Below are positions 20,246 through 30,869 of a stretch of DNA of 64,000 bases, one piece after another. The notes beneath the pieces are model-generated. The model had not been told where the DNA came from. It was given only the letters and a program-made list of their open reading frames with translations, and ran no database searches. Made by a program: the position numbers and the translations under genes. Source of the stretch: Yersinia frederiksenii ATCC 33641 (GTDB lineage: Bacteria > Pseudomonadota > Gammaproteobacteria > Enterobacterales > Enterobacteriaceae); contig NZ_KN150731.1 of the NCBI RefSeq assembly GCF_000754805.1, forward strand, positions 496,001 through 560,000, given 5' to 3'. Each line of letters opens with the position of its first letter. Position 1 is the first letter of the stretch.

Positions 20246-20285
20246 CTATGACGATGAGATGAATAGCTAACGGCGTGACAGCGAA

Positions 20286-20930
20286 TTAAAGCAAACCGGG
20301 GAAAATAGCTTTGATGCCTGTCACAATAAATTCGATACCCAAGGCCATCAGCAGTAACCCCATAATACGTGTTATGACGTTAATACCGGTTTGCCCTAAC
20401 AAGCGAACTAATAGTGGTGCAGCACGAAATAATAGCCAGCAGCAAAATGCAAATAGAGCAATCGCGACGGTTAACCCCAACAGGTTCTGCCAACTGTGGT
20501 AGCGCGAACTCCAAACTATGGTTGAACTGATAGCCCCCGGTCCGGCCATTAATGGCAATGCCAGTGGAACGACCCCGATACTTTCTCGTACCGCAGTTTC
20601 TGTTTTTTCTTGCTTGTTTTGTTTGTCTTCGCCGAGCTTGCCGCTGATCATCGACATCGCGATACTGACCACCAAGATCCCACCGGCAATACGGAATGAA
20701 TCAATAGAAATACCGAATATTTTCAGGATGGCGTCGCCCAAGAACAGAGAGATCCACAAAATAATAGCTACCGACAGATTAGCTGTCAGATTAGTTTTAT
20801 CCCGCCCTGCGGCTGCCTGATAGCTGGTCATACTGATAAAAACCGGCAGTATACCGACCGGGTTCACCAGCGCAAATAAGCCAACAAAAAACTTGATGTA
20901 ACCTGAAAGGTCCAACAGTGATTGACTCAC
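20286..20930 (-). CDS. ychE: MarC-family inner membrane protein YchE
   Basis: This is a 214-residue protein with six predicted membrane segments, of the MarC/UPF0056 family, starting SQSLLDLSGYIKFFVGLFALVNPVGILPVF. The NPVG motif near residue 24 and the LPLMAGPGAIS motif in the middle are family marks. The start is GTG at 20930, with GGAG 8-11 bases ahead. The transport role of the family is unproven. Its place between adhE and opp is the same as in E. coli. Confidence 0.93.
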   Translation of the reverse strand: MSQSLLDLSGYIKFFVGLFALVNPVGILPVFISMTSYQAAAGRDKTNLTANLSVAIILWISLFLGDAILKIFGISIDSFRIAGGILVVSIAMSMISGKLGEDKQNKQEKTETAVRESIGVVPLALPLMAGPGAISSTIVWSSRYHSWQNLLGLTVAIALFAFCCWLLFRAAPLLVRLLGQTGINVITRIMGLLLMALGIEFIVTGIKAIFPGLL

Positions 20931-21627
20931 ACATCACTCCGCGAAATTGCTAATAAATACATCACAGATTACAGGTCATTATAACTAATGCCCCAGACAA
21001 CACACTCTATGGCCCGAATCAGGAAAATTTGCAGCACAAACGATGTTGCCTGCCCGCAGAAACTATTCTGCATTATTCAAATATCCCACCACAGTACTTT
21101 TCACCCAAAATCACCCTTAGGGCATCGCCCTACAGATGTGCGCGCTAATGTAATAGAATTAGTTACAGGAATCCACGGAATAAAGCCGCATTTATACTGG
21201 GTTTGCCCGGCCCCTCTAAAATGATGATTATTGTTAATATTCTGTAGTATCAGTGATGATTTAACGTCACGAATTATCACTTTATTCACGCTAATGATAA
21301 TTACTCTCAACAAATAATAGCTGAATGGTGTCAGCTTGACGTTTTTGTGATTTAAATCACGAAAAATATACCTAGGAATAGTTAAGCTCTGAGCATTGGT
21401 AGAGAACACGCAGTGAAAGAAATTGAATATAAAGGTTGAAAATGGTCTTGTTTCCCCCATTTTATTCCTAGTGCACCAAAAGCTCTTTCAGTAAATCAGC
21501 GGTGAAAATGAGAAAGTAAGATACCAAAACTATCTCTAATTGACAGTACAGCATGCTATAGCCTGTCTATACTAATTGCTTCAACAGCTCATTTACTAAA
21601 AGAGTTTAACATTATCAGGAGAGCATT
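20931..21627. other. Long adhE regulatory region
   Basis: About 700 bases separate ychE from adhE with no gene. E. coli adhE also has a long regulated leader. A small hairpin (AGGGC/GCCCT near 21118-21132) and a CRP/FNR-like palindrome are present. Confidence 0.6.
21346..21361. promoter_or_regulatory. CRP/FNR-like palindrome upstream of adhE
   Basis: TGTGATTTAAATCACG matches the CRP consensus TGTGA-N6-TCACA at 9 of 10 positions, and also resembles an FNR site (TGAT-TTAA-ATCA). It is extended by TTTTT/AAAAA flanks. It lies about 270 bases before adhE, a gene induced in fermentation. Confidence 0.5.
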
Positions 21628-24306
21628 ATGGCTGTAACGAATGTCGCTGAACTTAACGAGCTAGTAGCACGCGTCAAGAAAGCCCAGCGCGAGTATGCCA
21701 ACTTCACTCAAGAGCAGGTTGATAAAATCTTCCGTGCCGCAGCTCTGGCTGCAGCAGATGCCCGTATTCCTTTAGCCAAATTAGCGGTAGAAGAATCAGG
21801 CATGGGTATTGTAGAAGACAAAGTCATCAAGAACCACTTTGCTTCTGAATACATCTACAATGCGTACAAAGATGAAAAAACTTGTGGCATTCTAGAAGAA
21901 GATAAAACCTTTGGTACCATCACTATCGCTGAACCTATCGGTTTAATTTGCGGTATCGTACCAACTACTAACCCAACCTCTACCGCGATTTTCAAGGCAT
22001 TGATTAGCCTGAAGACCCGTAACGGTATCGTATTCTCTCCACATCCACGAGCTAAAGACGCAACCAATAAAGCCGCAGATATCGTGCTGCAAGCCGCTAT
22101 CGCCGCAGGTGCGCCAGCAGATATTATCGGTTGGATTGATGCGCCGACAGTTGAGTTATCTAACCAACTGATGCACCACCCAGACATTAACCTGATCCTG
22201 GCAACCGGTGGCCCAGGCATGGTTAAGGCTGCTTACAGTTCGGGTAAACCCGCAATCGGCGTTGGTGCAGGTAACACTCCGGTTGTTGTTGACGAAACTG
22301 CGGATATCAAACGTGTTGTCGCATCTATCTTGATGTCTAAAACCTTTGATAACGGTGTGATTTGTGCGTCAGAGCAGTCCATCATTGTGGTGGATTCTGT
22401 GTACGACGCCGTTCGCGAGCGTTTCTCTTCCCATGGTGGCTACCTGTTACAAGGTAAAGAACTGAAAGCTGTTCAGGATATCATCCTGAAAAATGGTGGT
22501 CTGAACGCCGCTATTGTTGGTCAGCCAGCAACTAAAATTGCTGAAATGGCCGGCATCAAAGTTCCATCTAATACCAAAATTCTTATCGGTGAAGTTAAAG
22601 TTGTTGATGAGTCTGAACCATTCGCTCACGAAAAACTGTCACCGACTCTGGCAATGTATCGTGCGAAGAACTTCGAAGACGCTGTTGCAAAAGCAGAAAA
22701 ACTGGTGGAAATGGGCGGTATCGGCCATACATCTTGCCTGTATACAGACCAAGATAACCAGCCTGCACGCGTTAAGTATTTCGGCGATAAAATGAAGACC
22801 GCCCGAATTCTGATCAACACTCCTGCCTCTCATGGTGGTATCGGTGACCTGTATAACTTCAAAGTAGCGCCTTCACTGACGCTGGGTTGCGGTTCTTGGG
22901 GTGGTAACTCCATCTCTGAAAACGTCGGTCCGAAACACTTGATCAACAAGAAAACTGTGGCTAAGCGAGCAGAAAACATGTTGTGGCATAAACTCCCGAA
23001 ATCTATTTACTTCCGCCGCGGCTCTCTGCCTATCGCATTGGAAGAAGTGGCAACTGACGGTGCAAAACGTGCCTTCATCGTGACTGACCGCTACCTATTC
23101 AATAACGGCTATGCAGATCAAATCACTAGCGTACTGAAATCTCACGGGATCGAAACTGAAGTCTTCTTCGAAGTAGAAGCTGACCCTACCCTGAGCATCG
23201 TACGTAAAGGTGCGGAACAGATGAACTCCTTCAAACCAGACGTGATCATCGCGCTGGGTGGTGGTTCACCGATGGATGCCGCAAAAATCATGTGGGTAAT
23301 GTACGAGCATCCTGAAACCCACTTCGAAGAACTGGCATTGCGCTTTATGGATATCCGTAAACGTATTTACAAGTTCCCGAAAATGGGTGTGAAAGCGAAG
23401 ATGATCGCCGTCACAACCACATCAGGTACCGGTTCAGAAGTCACACCATTCGCGGTAGTGACCGACGATGCTACCGGCCAGAAATATCCATTGGCTGACT
23501 ATGCATTGACTCCAGATATGGCAATCGTTGATGCCAACCTGGTTATGAATATGCCTAAGTCTCTGTGTGCCTTCGGTGGTTTGGACGCAGTAACCCATGC
23601 GATGGAAGCTTATGTTTCTGTATTGGCAAATGAATACTCTGATGGCCAGGCTCTGCAAGCACTGAAACTGCTGAAAGAATTCTTACCAGCAAGCTACAAC
23701 GAAGGTGCTAAGAACCCGGTGGCGCGCGAACGTGTTCACAACGCTGCGACCATTGCCGGTATTGCTTTTGCTAACGCCTTCTTGGGTGTCTGTCACTCAA
23801 TGGCCCATAAACTGGGTTCTGAGTTCCACATTCCACACGGCTTGGCAAACGCCATGTTGATTTCTAACGTGATCCGCTATAACGCGAATGACAACCCAAC
23901 TAAGCAGACTGCTTTCAGCCAGTATGACCGCCCACAAGCGCGTCGTCGTTATGCTGAAATTGCAGACCATCTGGGTCTGAGTGCACCGGGCGACCGTACT
24001 GCACAGAAAATCCAGAAACTGCTGACTTGGTTAGATGAAATCAAAGCAGAACTGGGTATCCCTGCTTCAATCCGTGAAGCTGGCGTTCAGGAAGCTGATT
24101 TCTTGGCTAAAGTAGACAAACTGTCTGAAGATGCATTTGATGACCAGTGTACCGGTGCTAACCCACGTTACCCACTGATCTCTGAGCTGAAACAGATTCT
24201 GATGGATACTTACTACGGCCGTGAATTCAGTGAAGAGCTTGGCCGTGAAGAAGTTGCCGCAGTGGCAGCTCCAGCAGCGAAAGCTGAAAAGAAAACCAAG
24301 AAGTAA
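21628..24306 (+). CDS. adhE: Bifunctional acetaldehyde-CoA/alcohol dehydrogenase AdhE
   Basis: This 892-residue fermentation enzyme reduces acetyl-CoA to acetaldehyde and then to ethanol, regenerating NAD+. The N-terminal aldehyde dehydrogenase half (~1-440) has the catalytic cysteine in NGVICASEQ (Cys ~246). The C-terminal iron-dependent alcohol dehydrogenase half (~450-870) has the NAD-binding GGGSPMDAAK and the metal-binding histidine motif GVCHSMAHKLGSEFHIPHG. The family forms long spirosome filaments. AGGAGAG precedes the ATG and a strong terminator follows. The C-terminal Lys/Ala-rich tail is typical. Confidence 0.98.
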   Translation: MAVTNVAELNELVARVKKAQREYANFTQEQVDKIFRAAALAAADARIPLAKLAVEESGMGIVEDKVIKNHFASEYIYNAYKDEKTCGILEEDKTFGTITIAEPIGLICGIVPTTNPTSTAIFKALISLKTRNGIVFSPHPRAKDATNKAADIVLQAAIAAGAPADIIGWIDAPTVELSNQLMHHPDINLILATGGPGMVKAAYSSGKPAIGVGAGNTPVVVDETADIKRVVASILMSKTFDNGVICASEQSIIVVDSVYDAVRERFSSHGGYLLQGKELKAVQDIILKNGGLNAAIVGQPATKIAEMAGIKVPSNTKILIGEVKVVDESEPFAHEKLSPTLAMYRAKNFEDAVAKAEKLVEMGGIGHTSCLYTDQDNQPARVKYFGDKMKTARILINTPASHGGIGDLYNFKVAPSLTLGCGSWGGNSISENVGPKHLINKKTVAKRAENMLWHKLPKSIYFRRGSLPIALEEVATDGAKRAFIVTDRYLFNNGYADQITSVLKSHGIETEVFFEVEADPTLSIVRKGAEQMNSFKPDVIIALGGGSPMDAAKIMWVMYEHPETHFEELALRFMDIRKRIYKFPKMGVKAKMIAVTTTSGTGSEVTPFAVVTDDATGQKYPLADYALTPDMAIVDANLVMNMPKSLCAFGGLDAVTHAMEAYVSVLANEYSDGQALQALKLLKEFLPASYNEGAKNPVARERVHNAATIAGIAFANAFLGVCHSMAHKLGSEFHIPHGLANAMLISNVIRYNANDNPTKQTAFSQYDRPQARRRYAEIADHLGLSAPGDRTAQKIQKLLTWLDEIKAELGIPASIREAGVQEADFLAKVDKLSEDAFDDQCTGANPRYPLISELKQILMDTYYGREFSEELGREEVAAVAAPAAKAEKKTKK

Positions 24307-24362
24307 TATCAATCTTAATGTGTAAACCTCATGTTTAATTGAGGCAAGCAATAGAAGATATA

Positions 24363-24402
24363 ACCCCCGAGCAGCAACTGCTATTCGGGGGTTTCTTTTT
24401 AT
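24363..24402 (+). terminator. Terminator of adhE
   Basis: ACCCCCGA and TCGGGGGT form the outer stem, with an inner AGCAG/CTGCT stem, followed by TTCTTTTT. Confidence 0.9.
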
Positions 24403-24779
24403 CTGCCGTCAGTGGGCATACATCACTGCTATTACCGTCTTAAACGCCCTCAGAACGACTATTTAACCAACCTTTACCGTTCTACTCTTTTTATTAAATA
24501 AGCTCGCCACGCCCCACCGATAGAACTGCATGTAGCGAAATGCCAAGTTAATCGCTGATAAAATAAACTAGCCTTAAAATCATCTGCGTTGAGATTATGG
24601 ATAAAACGCTTAATAAACGATTCGTGTTGGCGCTGGATAAGAATAACCTGCAAAGAAGAGCTTGCATGGCGTTTAAGCGCGATGAATAAGGCACTATGGC
24701 GTTAATACCAGAAGAGGCTAACTACCTCACGGCTGCAATGATAAAGCGCGTGAGGTATGCGGGTTGAGATATTGGGTGC
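24403..24779. other. Interval between adhE and tdk
   Basis: No supported gene. A 9-bp stem (TACCTCACG 24723-24731 with CGTGAGGTA 24749-24757) lies just past the tdk stop but lacks a T-tract. A 30-codon frame at 24597-24689 is noted but not called. Confidence 0.5.
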
Positions 24780-25379
24780 TTAAGAATGCAACGGAAGACA
24801 AGCCGCTTTGATGGCTTCTTTATAATGGCGGCGACAAACAGAAACGTAGCTTTCATTCCCCCCTATCACGACTTGTTCACCATCGTGCACTGCCCGGCCC
24901 TGCTCATCCAATCGCAACACCATATTCGCTTTGCGCCCACAATGACAAATCGTTTTTAGTTCCACCAACTTGTCAGCCCACGACAGCAGATATTTACTGC
25001 CAGGGAATAACTCACCGAGGAAATCGGTACGCAAGCCGTAACACAAAACAGGAATATGCAATTCATCGACCACCTGGCACAATTCCTGAACTTGTTCTTT
25101 GGTCAAGAACTGGCATTCATCGAGCAGAATACAATGCACAGGTTTGTCCTGATGCTCTGCGCTAATAATAGATAATAATTGTGTTCCGCTATTGTACAGT
25201 AGAGCCTGCGAAGACAGTCCAATACGAGAACTGACAGTTCCCACGCCAAAGCGATTATCAATCTCGGCAGTAAACACCAGAGTACGCATGCCACGCTCTT
25301 GGTAGTTATAAGAAGACTGTAGCAGCGCGGTAGACTTACCTGCATTCATAGCTGAGTAATAGAAATAAAGTTGAGCCAT
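24780..25379 (-). CDS. tdk: Thymidine kinase
   Basis: This 199-residue salvage enzyme phosphorylates thymidine to dTMP. Visible are the N-terminal P-loop [22 protein letters not shown], the DECQFL motif, the lasso-region [15 protein letters not shown], and zinc-binding cysteines (CHCGRKA and the C-terminal CRRH). Length fits the type II family (E. coli 205). GGAG lies 10-13 bases before the ATG. It is divergent from hns, as in E. coli, but with an unusually long spacer. Confidence 0.96.
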   Translation of the reverse strand: MAQLYFYYSAMNAGKSTALLQSSYNYQERGMRTLVFTAEIDNRFGVGTVSSRIGLSSQALLYNSGTQLLSIISAEHQDKPVHCILLDECQFLTKEQVQELCQVVDELHIPVLCYGLRTDFLGELFPGSKYLLSWADKLVELKTICHCGRKANMVLRLDEQGRAVHDGEQVVIGGNESYVSVCRRHYKEAIKAACLPLHS

Positions 25380-26132
25380 GGGCCCGTGACTCCAATGATA
25401 TAATAGATAGTCATAGTGACAACGTATCCGAAGTTTATCATAAATTCAGGCGTTACGGGGAGCTGACGAGTTTCTCTATATTACTGTTTTCTATATTAAG
25501 TAATGATATAACGAATGAAATTGATAGCAATTTCAAGCCAAGCGCTTCGCTATTATTAGGTACATTACATGACCTATTTCACAATATTGATACAGGATAA
25601 ATATTGTGCTTGAACATTAACCAGCCTCAAGAGAGCGGAAAGCAATTGTGTTCGATATGCGCGCCGCACGATTGGTTCATTAATCATACGAGTAATGTGT
25701 TCTCATGATTAATTGGTAAAATAGTGATAACAAATATTGTCATCATCTGACAAATCCTATGTAGCATGCTTTTTTCTTACTCAATATTTCGTTCAGCTAT
25801 ATCAATATCTCGTGGTACTCATGTGATCAGTTATTGTGCATCCCAATGCTGGAAGTAACCTATTTTGGCTTTATTGATATAAAGCAAACTTATAACTTAG
25901 TGGGAAAATCATGTTTGAGAGTAGGATCATTAGGGAGCAAAATGAACTTTCGTGTTAAAAAGAGCTCAGATAATAACAAGTGCCCATCGTTTATTAGTAG
26001 CAAGCAGCAAGTTTTCGCTAATAAAATACGTAAATTCGAGTATACCTATCAAATTGGCTATTGCAGAAATTAAAATAGCACTCTATTATTAACCAGACGC
26101 CCCCCCACCAATTATAATTTGAGACCAGGACA
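25380..26132. other. Long AT-rich tdk-hns intergenic region
   Basis: About 750 bases with runs of A and T and short inverted repeats (for example GAAATT/AATTTC near 25517-25534). No supported gene. It holds the hns promoter; H-NS itself and cold shock control hns in E. coli, and AT-rich DNA of this kind is a typical H-NS target. A 79-codon frame at 25834-26073 lacks any family feature. Confidence 0.6.
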
Positions 26133-26543
26133 ATGAGCGAAGCGTTAAAAATTCTTAACAACATCCGTACTCTGCGTGCACAAGCACGTGAATGCACTCT
26201 TGAAACATTAGAAGAGATGCTTGAGAAACTCGAAGTGGTCGTTAACGAGCGCCGCGAAGAAGACTCCCAAGCACAAGCAGAAATTGAAGAACGCACACGT
26301 AAATTACAGCAGTACCGTGAAATGCTTATTGCAGACGGTATTGATCCAAATGAATTGTTGAATACTATGGCTGCTGCAAAAGCTGCTACTGGTAAATCAA
26401 AACGTGCTGCGCGCCCTGCTAAATATCAGTACACAGATGAAAATGGCGATGTGAAAACCTGGACAGGCCAAGGCCGTACTCCAGCTGTGATTAAGAAAGC
26501 CATTGAAGAACAAGGTAAATCACTGGATGATTTCCTGCTGTAA
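26133..26543 (+). CDS. hns: Nucleoid-associated silencer H-NS
   Basis: H-NS (136 residues) is the nucleoid protein that silences AT-rich and horizontally acquired genes. The N-terminal helical oligomerisation domain (~1-80, [19 protein letters not shown] onward), a basic linker ([18 protein letters not shown]) and the DNA-binding [15 protein letters not shown] motif with the minor-groove Gln-Gly-Arg hook (~112-114) are all present. It is followed by a strong terminator and then ugd, where E. coli has galU. Confidence 0.98.
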   Translation: MSEALKILNNIRTLRAQARECTLETLEEMLEKLEVVVNERREEDSQAQAEIEERTRKLQQYREMLIADGIDPNELLNTMAAAKAATGKSKRAARPAKYQYTDENGDVKTWTGQGRTPAVIKKAIEEQGKSLDDFLL

Positions 26544-26572
26544 TTGTAATAGATAATTGACTATTATGATGA

Positions 26573-26607
26573 AAATACCCTCCTATTATATGGGGGGTAT
26601 TTTTTTG
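26573..26607 (+). terminator. Terminator of hns
   Basis: AATACCCTCC pairs with GGGGGGTATT (one G-U pair included) around an 8-base loop, followed by seven Ts. Confidence 0.9.
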
Positions 26608-26949
26608 TTTATCTCTTGGCAGCCATTCAGCAATTGTGCCACCTATTGATGAATAATCGCGCTCAATCGTTAACAGACAATCGCAAAGTACCAGTCAGCC
26701 TGAACATATCACTTTCAATAAATAACACTTAGTAACCACTCTGGTTGTAAATCGATAAGAATACTCTGCTAATTTATAACAGTTTAATAATCGATATAAC
26801 TGTCATGCCCGAACGACACCATAGTTTTGTGATATAAGTAAACTTTGGCAATACATTGCTGTTACTGAATCCCACAATGATGGGGTTGGATACAAAACAG
26901 GGCTAATTAAATTGTTGTACCCAACACATAAGTTCATCATTATCACTTA
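26608..26949. other. Interval between hns and ugd
   Basis: About 340 AT-rich bases between convergent genes; no gene or clear signal seen. Confidence 0.5.
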
Positions 26950-28296
26950 TTATGCACGACTAATCGAAGCGCCACGGCCAATGCCATAATAAGTGAATCC
27001 TCGGCTATTTAGGCGCTCAGGATCGTACAAATTACGTCCATCGAAAATAACAGGTTGCGTTAACCGGGCTTTGATCATGTCAAAATCAGGCGCTCTAAAA
27101 TTCTGCCATTCCGTACAAATAATCAATGCATCCGCACCTTGTAATGCTGACTCTTTTGTACCCATTAATCTTAAGTCATCCCTTGCGCCATAAATTCGCT
27201 GAGCTTCATCCATTGCCTCTGGGTCATAAGCTTGAATGGTCACCCCCGCTTTCCATAATGTCTCCATTAAGATTCGGCTTGGAGCCTCTCGCATATCATC
27301 AGTATTGGGTTTAAATGCTAACCCCCAAAGGGCCAATGTTTTCCCTGCAAGTTGTGAAGAAAAATGATGTTGAATAAATTCGACCAATTTATACTTCTGC
27401 TCGTTATTGATTTGTTCGACTGCCTGTAACAGTTTAGGTTGATAGCCACAACTTTCCGCTGTACGAATTAATGCCTGAATATCTTTAGGGAAACAGGACC
27501 CCCCGTAACCACAGCCGGAATAAATAAAGTGGTAACCGATGCGGGAGTCAGAACCAATACCTTGCCGTACCTTTTCGATATCTGCACCGAGCCGTTCCGC
27601 TATATTAGCGATCTCATTCATAAAGCTGATTTTGGTGGCAAGCATGCCATTTGCTGCATATTTCGTCAGCTCCGCACTGCGAATATCCATAATTAACATA
27701 CGGTCATGATTTCGATTAAAGGGCTCATATAGCTCACTAATTAAATCAATCACGCCATTATCATTAGTATCAATGCCGATGACGATACGCTCAGGACGTT
27801 TACAATCAGCAACAGCTGCCCCTTCTTTTAAAAATTCAGGGTTTGAAACAACGTTGAATGCTATTTCCTGGCCACGTTGCTGTAGAATAGTTTTTATCCT
27901 TTGCTGCACTTTATCCGCAGTTCCTACCGGCACAGTAGATTTATCGATAATGACTTTAGGTGCATCCATATATTTTGCAATAGTACTCGCGACCTCAAGG
28001 ACATATTTCAGGTCAGCAGCACCATCTTCATCAGGGGGCGTTCCAACGGCAATAAACTGAATAGTGCCGTGTGCCACACCTGCTTCTGCATCCGTAGAAA
28101 ACCGCAATCTACCCTCTTCATAATTTTCTTTCACCAGTGACGCTAGTCCGGGCTCAAAAATAGCGATACGGCCTTTTTGTAGGTCAGCAACTTTATTTGC
28201 ATCCACATCAATGCAAAGTACATCATGGCCAACCTCGGCCAGTACTGCTGCCTGAACCAGTCCTACATAACCAATACCAAAAACCGTAACTTTCAT
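26950..28296 (-). CDS. ugd: UDP-glucose 6-dehydrogenase, long form
   Basis: This 448-residue enzyme oxidises UDP-glucose to UDP-glucuronate, a precursor of surface polysaccharides and of the aminoarabinose lipid A modification. N-terminal Rossmann motif [16 protein letters not shown], the catalytic cysteine in [13 protein letters not shown] (~260) and the second NAD domain [17 protein letters not shown] are visible. It is ~60 residues longer than E. coli Ugd (388) and of the long type found in many bacteria. The ATG at 28296 follows GAGG; the frame extends 18 codons upstream. It occupies the place of galU between hns and rssB. Confidence 0.95.
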   Translation of the reverse strand: MKVTVFGIGYVGLVQAAVLAEVGHDVLCIDVDANKVADLQKGRIAIFEPGLASLVKENYEEGRLRFSTDAEAGVAHGTIQFIAVGTPPDEDGAADLKYVLEVASTIAKYMDAPKVIIDKSTVPVGTADKVQQRIKTILQQRGQEIAFNVVSNPEFLKEGAAVADCKRPERIVIGIDTNDNGVIDLISELYEPFNRNHDRMLIMDIRSAELTKYAANGMLATKISFMNEIANIAERLGADIEKVRQGIGSDSRIGYHFIYSGCGYGGSCFPKDIQALIRTAESCGYQPKLLQAVEQINNEQKYKLVEFIQHHFSSQLAGKTLALWGLAFKPNTDDMREAPSRILMETLWKAGVTIQAYDPEAMDEAQRIYGARDDLRLMGTKESALQGADALIICTEWQNFRAPDFDMIKARLTQPVIFDGRNLYDPERLNSRGFTYYGIGRGASISRA

Positions 28297-28579
28297 CCAA
28301 ACAATCCTCGAGTAGAAATCCGATAAGGGTGTACTGTTAGCCATTATCAAGAACTAATCTTAATTTAACCTGAAGCGACGCAACCTTATTGCTAGCGAAT
28401 AATAAAGCTAGCCGTAAATTTGCAGAGATAAGTAAGGAGGAAAGTATATCAATCGATATTTTTCACATCTCGGTCATACACATCGATTGAAACAAATTAG
28501 CGTTATTTCACAGATTCGTTATAGAACGATTTATGTTGAGGCAGATGTAAGGCAAATAAAAGGAGAGACATATTAATGA

Positions 28580-29602
28580 TCAGAACGATTCATCAGTTGA
28601 AAGCATCAAACGTAAGCGACTCCCGCCCCCCCAGACTTGACATTGCCATGCTTCACAGCGCTGGCTAATTTGATTCAAGTGGGTTGTTTTTAATGTTCCC
28701 AAGGGCACACCATTACTAAGTTGAATCTGATTTTTACCGGCGTTGACGTTTGCATGTAACCCCGCAGATACCAAGATTAAATTCTGATATTCCACATGAT
28801 AATAGCCAACCAGCAAAGGAAATTGTCCATCAAGATGAGTGCGTCTCAATAGCTGATTAACCTGTTCGAGTAGGGATGACATCTGCGGCAGACGATGTTG
28901 CTGATGTGCCAGATGCTCTTGTAAAATTCCGTTAAATAACACGCGCAATAGCAAAGCCGCTAAAACACCATTATCTCCTGCTCGTGTAACGTCCAGACAG
29001 TAAAAAGCTAAATCCTTATCTGACAATGCTGCAATATCAAGAACTAATCCCGGCTTCTCAACCATCGTTAATTGTCGGTAATTGATGCGACAGCGAGCAA
29101 TAGTTTGTTGGGCCGGAGGTTGCAGTTGTTTTAATAGTTGAGCTGCCTCATAAGGATTCTTACGTAGGGCATCCCAATCTTGTATCAACTCAGTCTCTTC
29201 GATAGCATGAGAGGTGAACAATGCAGGGTAAAGGCAAGCCAACACAGCTTCGCGCAAGCGATTTAAATCAACAATCGGCTTTAGCAGCACGTCCTTAACA
29301 CCCAGACGCAAGACTTTAGCAATATCAGCCATTTTATCTGTCGCCGATATCACCAAAACAGGGATTTTTACACCTTGAATCAGTAAGTGCTCAACAAATT
29401 CAATTCCTCCCATCTTTGGCATAGCCAGATCGCACAAAATAAGTTCAGGAGTCTGGATTTTTAGCTGTTCTAAAGCCTCCAGCCCATTGCCAGCCTGGTG
29501 GACCGTCGCACCAAGTGACCCTAAGAATCCCGCTATTACTGAGCGAAAAACCGTTTCATCCTCGATGACTAAAATATGTTTACCTGCTAGTGGTTTTTCC
29601 AT
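28580..29602 (-). CDS. rssB: RssB, adaptor and response regulator for RpoS degradation
   Basis: RssB (340 residues) delivers the stationary-phase sigma factor RpoS to ClpXP. It has an N-terminal receiver domain with acidic Glu14-Asp15, the phosphorylation site Asp58 (LILCDLAMP) and Lys109-like LLKP, a linker helix, and a C-terminal PP2C-like pseudophosphatase domain. Length matches E. coli (337). It lies downstream of rssA, about 100 bases away, on the same strand, as in the E. coli rssAB operon. Confidence 0.96.
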   Translation of the reverse strand: MEKPLAGKHILVIEDETVFRSVIAGFLGSLGATVHQAGNGLEALEQLKIQTPELILCDLAMPKMGGIEFVEHLLIQGVKIPVLVISATDKMADIAKVLRLGVKDVLLKPIVDLNRLREAVLACLYPALFTSHAIEETELIQDWDALRKNPYEAAQLLKQLQPPAQQTIARCRINYRQLTMVEKPGLVLDIAALSDKDLAFYCLDVTRAGDNGVLAALLLRVLFNGILQEHLAHQQHRLPQMSSLLEQVNQLLRRTHLDGQFPLLVGYYHVEYQNLILVSAGLHANVNAGKNQIQLSNGVPLGTLKTTHLNQISQRCEAWQCQVWGGGSRLRLMLSTDESF

Positions 29603-29703
29603 GCCCTGCTTCTCTTACTAACCTTAATGGTAATAGTGGCTCATAATGATAGATTGTGCTTGTCAGAAATTGTCATGCTTTGTTTTCAAATACATACTAA
29701 ACC

Positions 29704-30606
29704 CTATCTCGGCCTTATCAGATGGCACAACATGTCGGCATTTTTCTCCGTGGCTAATTGTCCTGCAGTAATGGCTTCATCTGCACGATGGAAATCCAGC
29801 ATGGATATCTGTGGGCAATAAGGTTGGATCAGCACATCAGGAGGATCACCCGCCATACGGTTACGTTTCAGACGGTTTTCCAGCACTTGTATAGAGGTAG
29901 ACATTATCTCCATCGCACTCGGAACACGATTTGCTGGGCTGGCTGACATATTTGTTATCCGCGCCGTCAAGCGCTTATGCCAACTTTCAGAAATATTAGC
30001 AGGCTTGTCTTCAACCGGTGTTTGTGAGGAGAACATATCTTGTTGGATCAAATGAGCATCATGTTGCAAGTCAACTGCAATCACGACATCAGCCCCCATG
30101 GCTCTGGCTAATGAGACAGGAACCGGATTAACGACGGCACCATCAACTAGCCAATACCCACCAAACCAAACTGGTGAAAGTAAACCAGGCATGCTGCACG
30201 AAGCTCTAATTGCTTGTTTAATATCCCCTTCAGTTAACCATAACTCACGACCCGTGGTTAAATTGGTCACCACTGATCCGAAAGGGAGTCTACACTCTGC
30301 AATATCCTGCACTTCTATGATTCTGTTGACTGCATTGAAGACCCGTTCCCCACGCAGTAATCCGCCGCGGCGCCACGAAAAATCCATCAGTCGAATAACA
30401 TCCCAGTACTTAAATGAGCGAACCCAGTGCTCCATGACAGCCAAATGGTCACTGGCATAAGCTGCACCGACCAGAGAGCCAACCGAACATCCCGCCACCA
30501 CATCGATCTTTACGCCCATTTTATTCAGAGCATTAATGACACCGATGTGTGCCCATCCTTTAGCAGCCCCGGCTCCCAGTGCCAATCCAACCTTGATCTG
30601 TCTCAT
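29704..30606 (-). CDS. rssA: Patatin-like phospholipase family protein RssA
   Basis: This 300-residue patatin-fold protein has the oxyanion-hole stretch LGAGAAKGWAHIG at residues 9-21, the nucleophile elbow GCSVGSLVG (Ser ~41) and the second dyad residue in VDGAVVNPVP (Asp ~153). Enzymatic activity of RssA is presumed lipase-like but the natural substrate is not established. It is the first gene of the rssA-rssB pair. Upstream the strand is divergent from an acetyltransferase gene. Confidence 0.95.
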   Translation of the reverse strand: MRQIKVGLALGAGAAKGWAHIGVINALNKMGVKIDVVAGCSVGSLVGAAYASDHLAVMEHWVRSFKYWDVIRLMDFSWRRGGLLRGERVFNAVNRIIEVQDIAECRLPFGSVVTNLTTGRELWLTEGDIKQAIRASCSMPGLLSPVWFGGYWLVDGAVVNPVPVSLARAMGADVVIAVDLQHDAHLIQQDMFSSQTPVEDKPANISESWHKRLTARITNMSASPANRVPSAMEIMSTSIQVLENRLKRNRMAGDPPDVLIQPYCPQISMLDFHRADEAITAGQLATEKNADMLCHLIRPR

Positions 30607-30869
30607 TGTATTTCATCCATTTTCAACTGATTCGGCGCTTTATTATAGCCTGAACAAATCGAATAAACGTCGCCTGGTCCACCTAACTAGTCGGTCCGCA
30701 AATTAGCGAAAACCAACGTCCCTTATGCTCAGTAGTAAAATGTATATTTCTCAACTTACTTAGCTGGATCACTTATATAACTATAGTGAATATTTATCTT
30801 CCTGGTAATTTGATACAAATATTTTACATTTAATGGCTAAGATATAACGTGAAATGCGAAGGATATACT

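Noticed and set aside
24597-24689. 30-codon frame (starts MDKTLNKRF) between adhE and tdk
   Set aside because: Only a weak ribosome site and no other supporting signal; could be chance.
25834-26073. 79-codon plus-strand frame upstream of hns
   Set aside because: No family features and located in the hns promoter region; composition is that of random AT-rich DNA.
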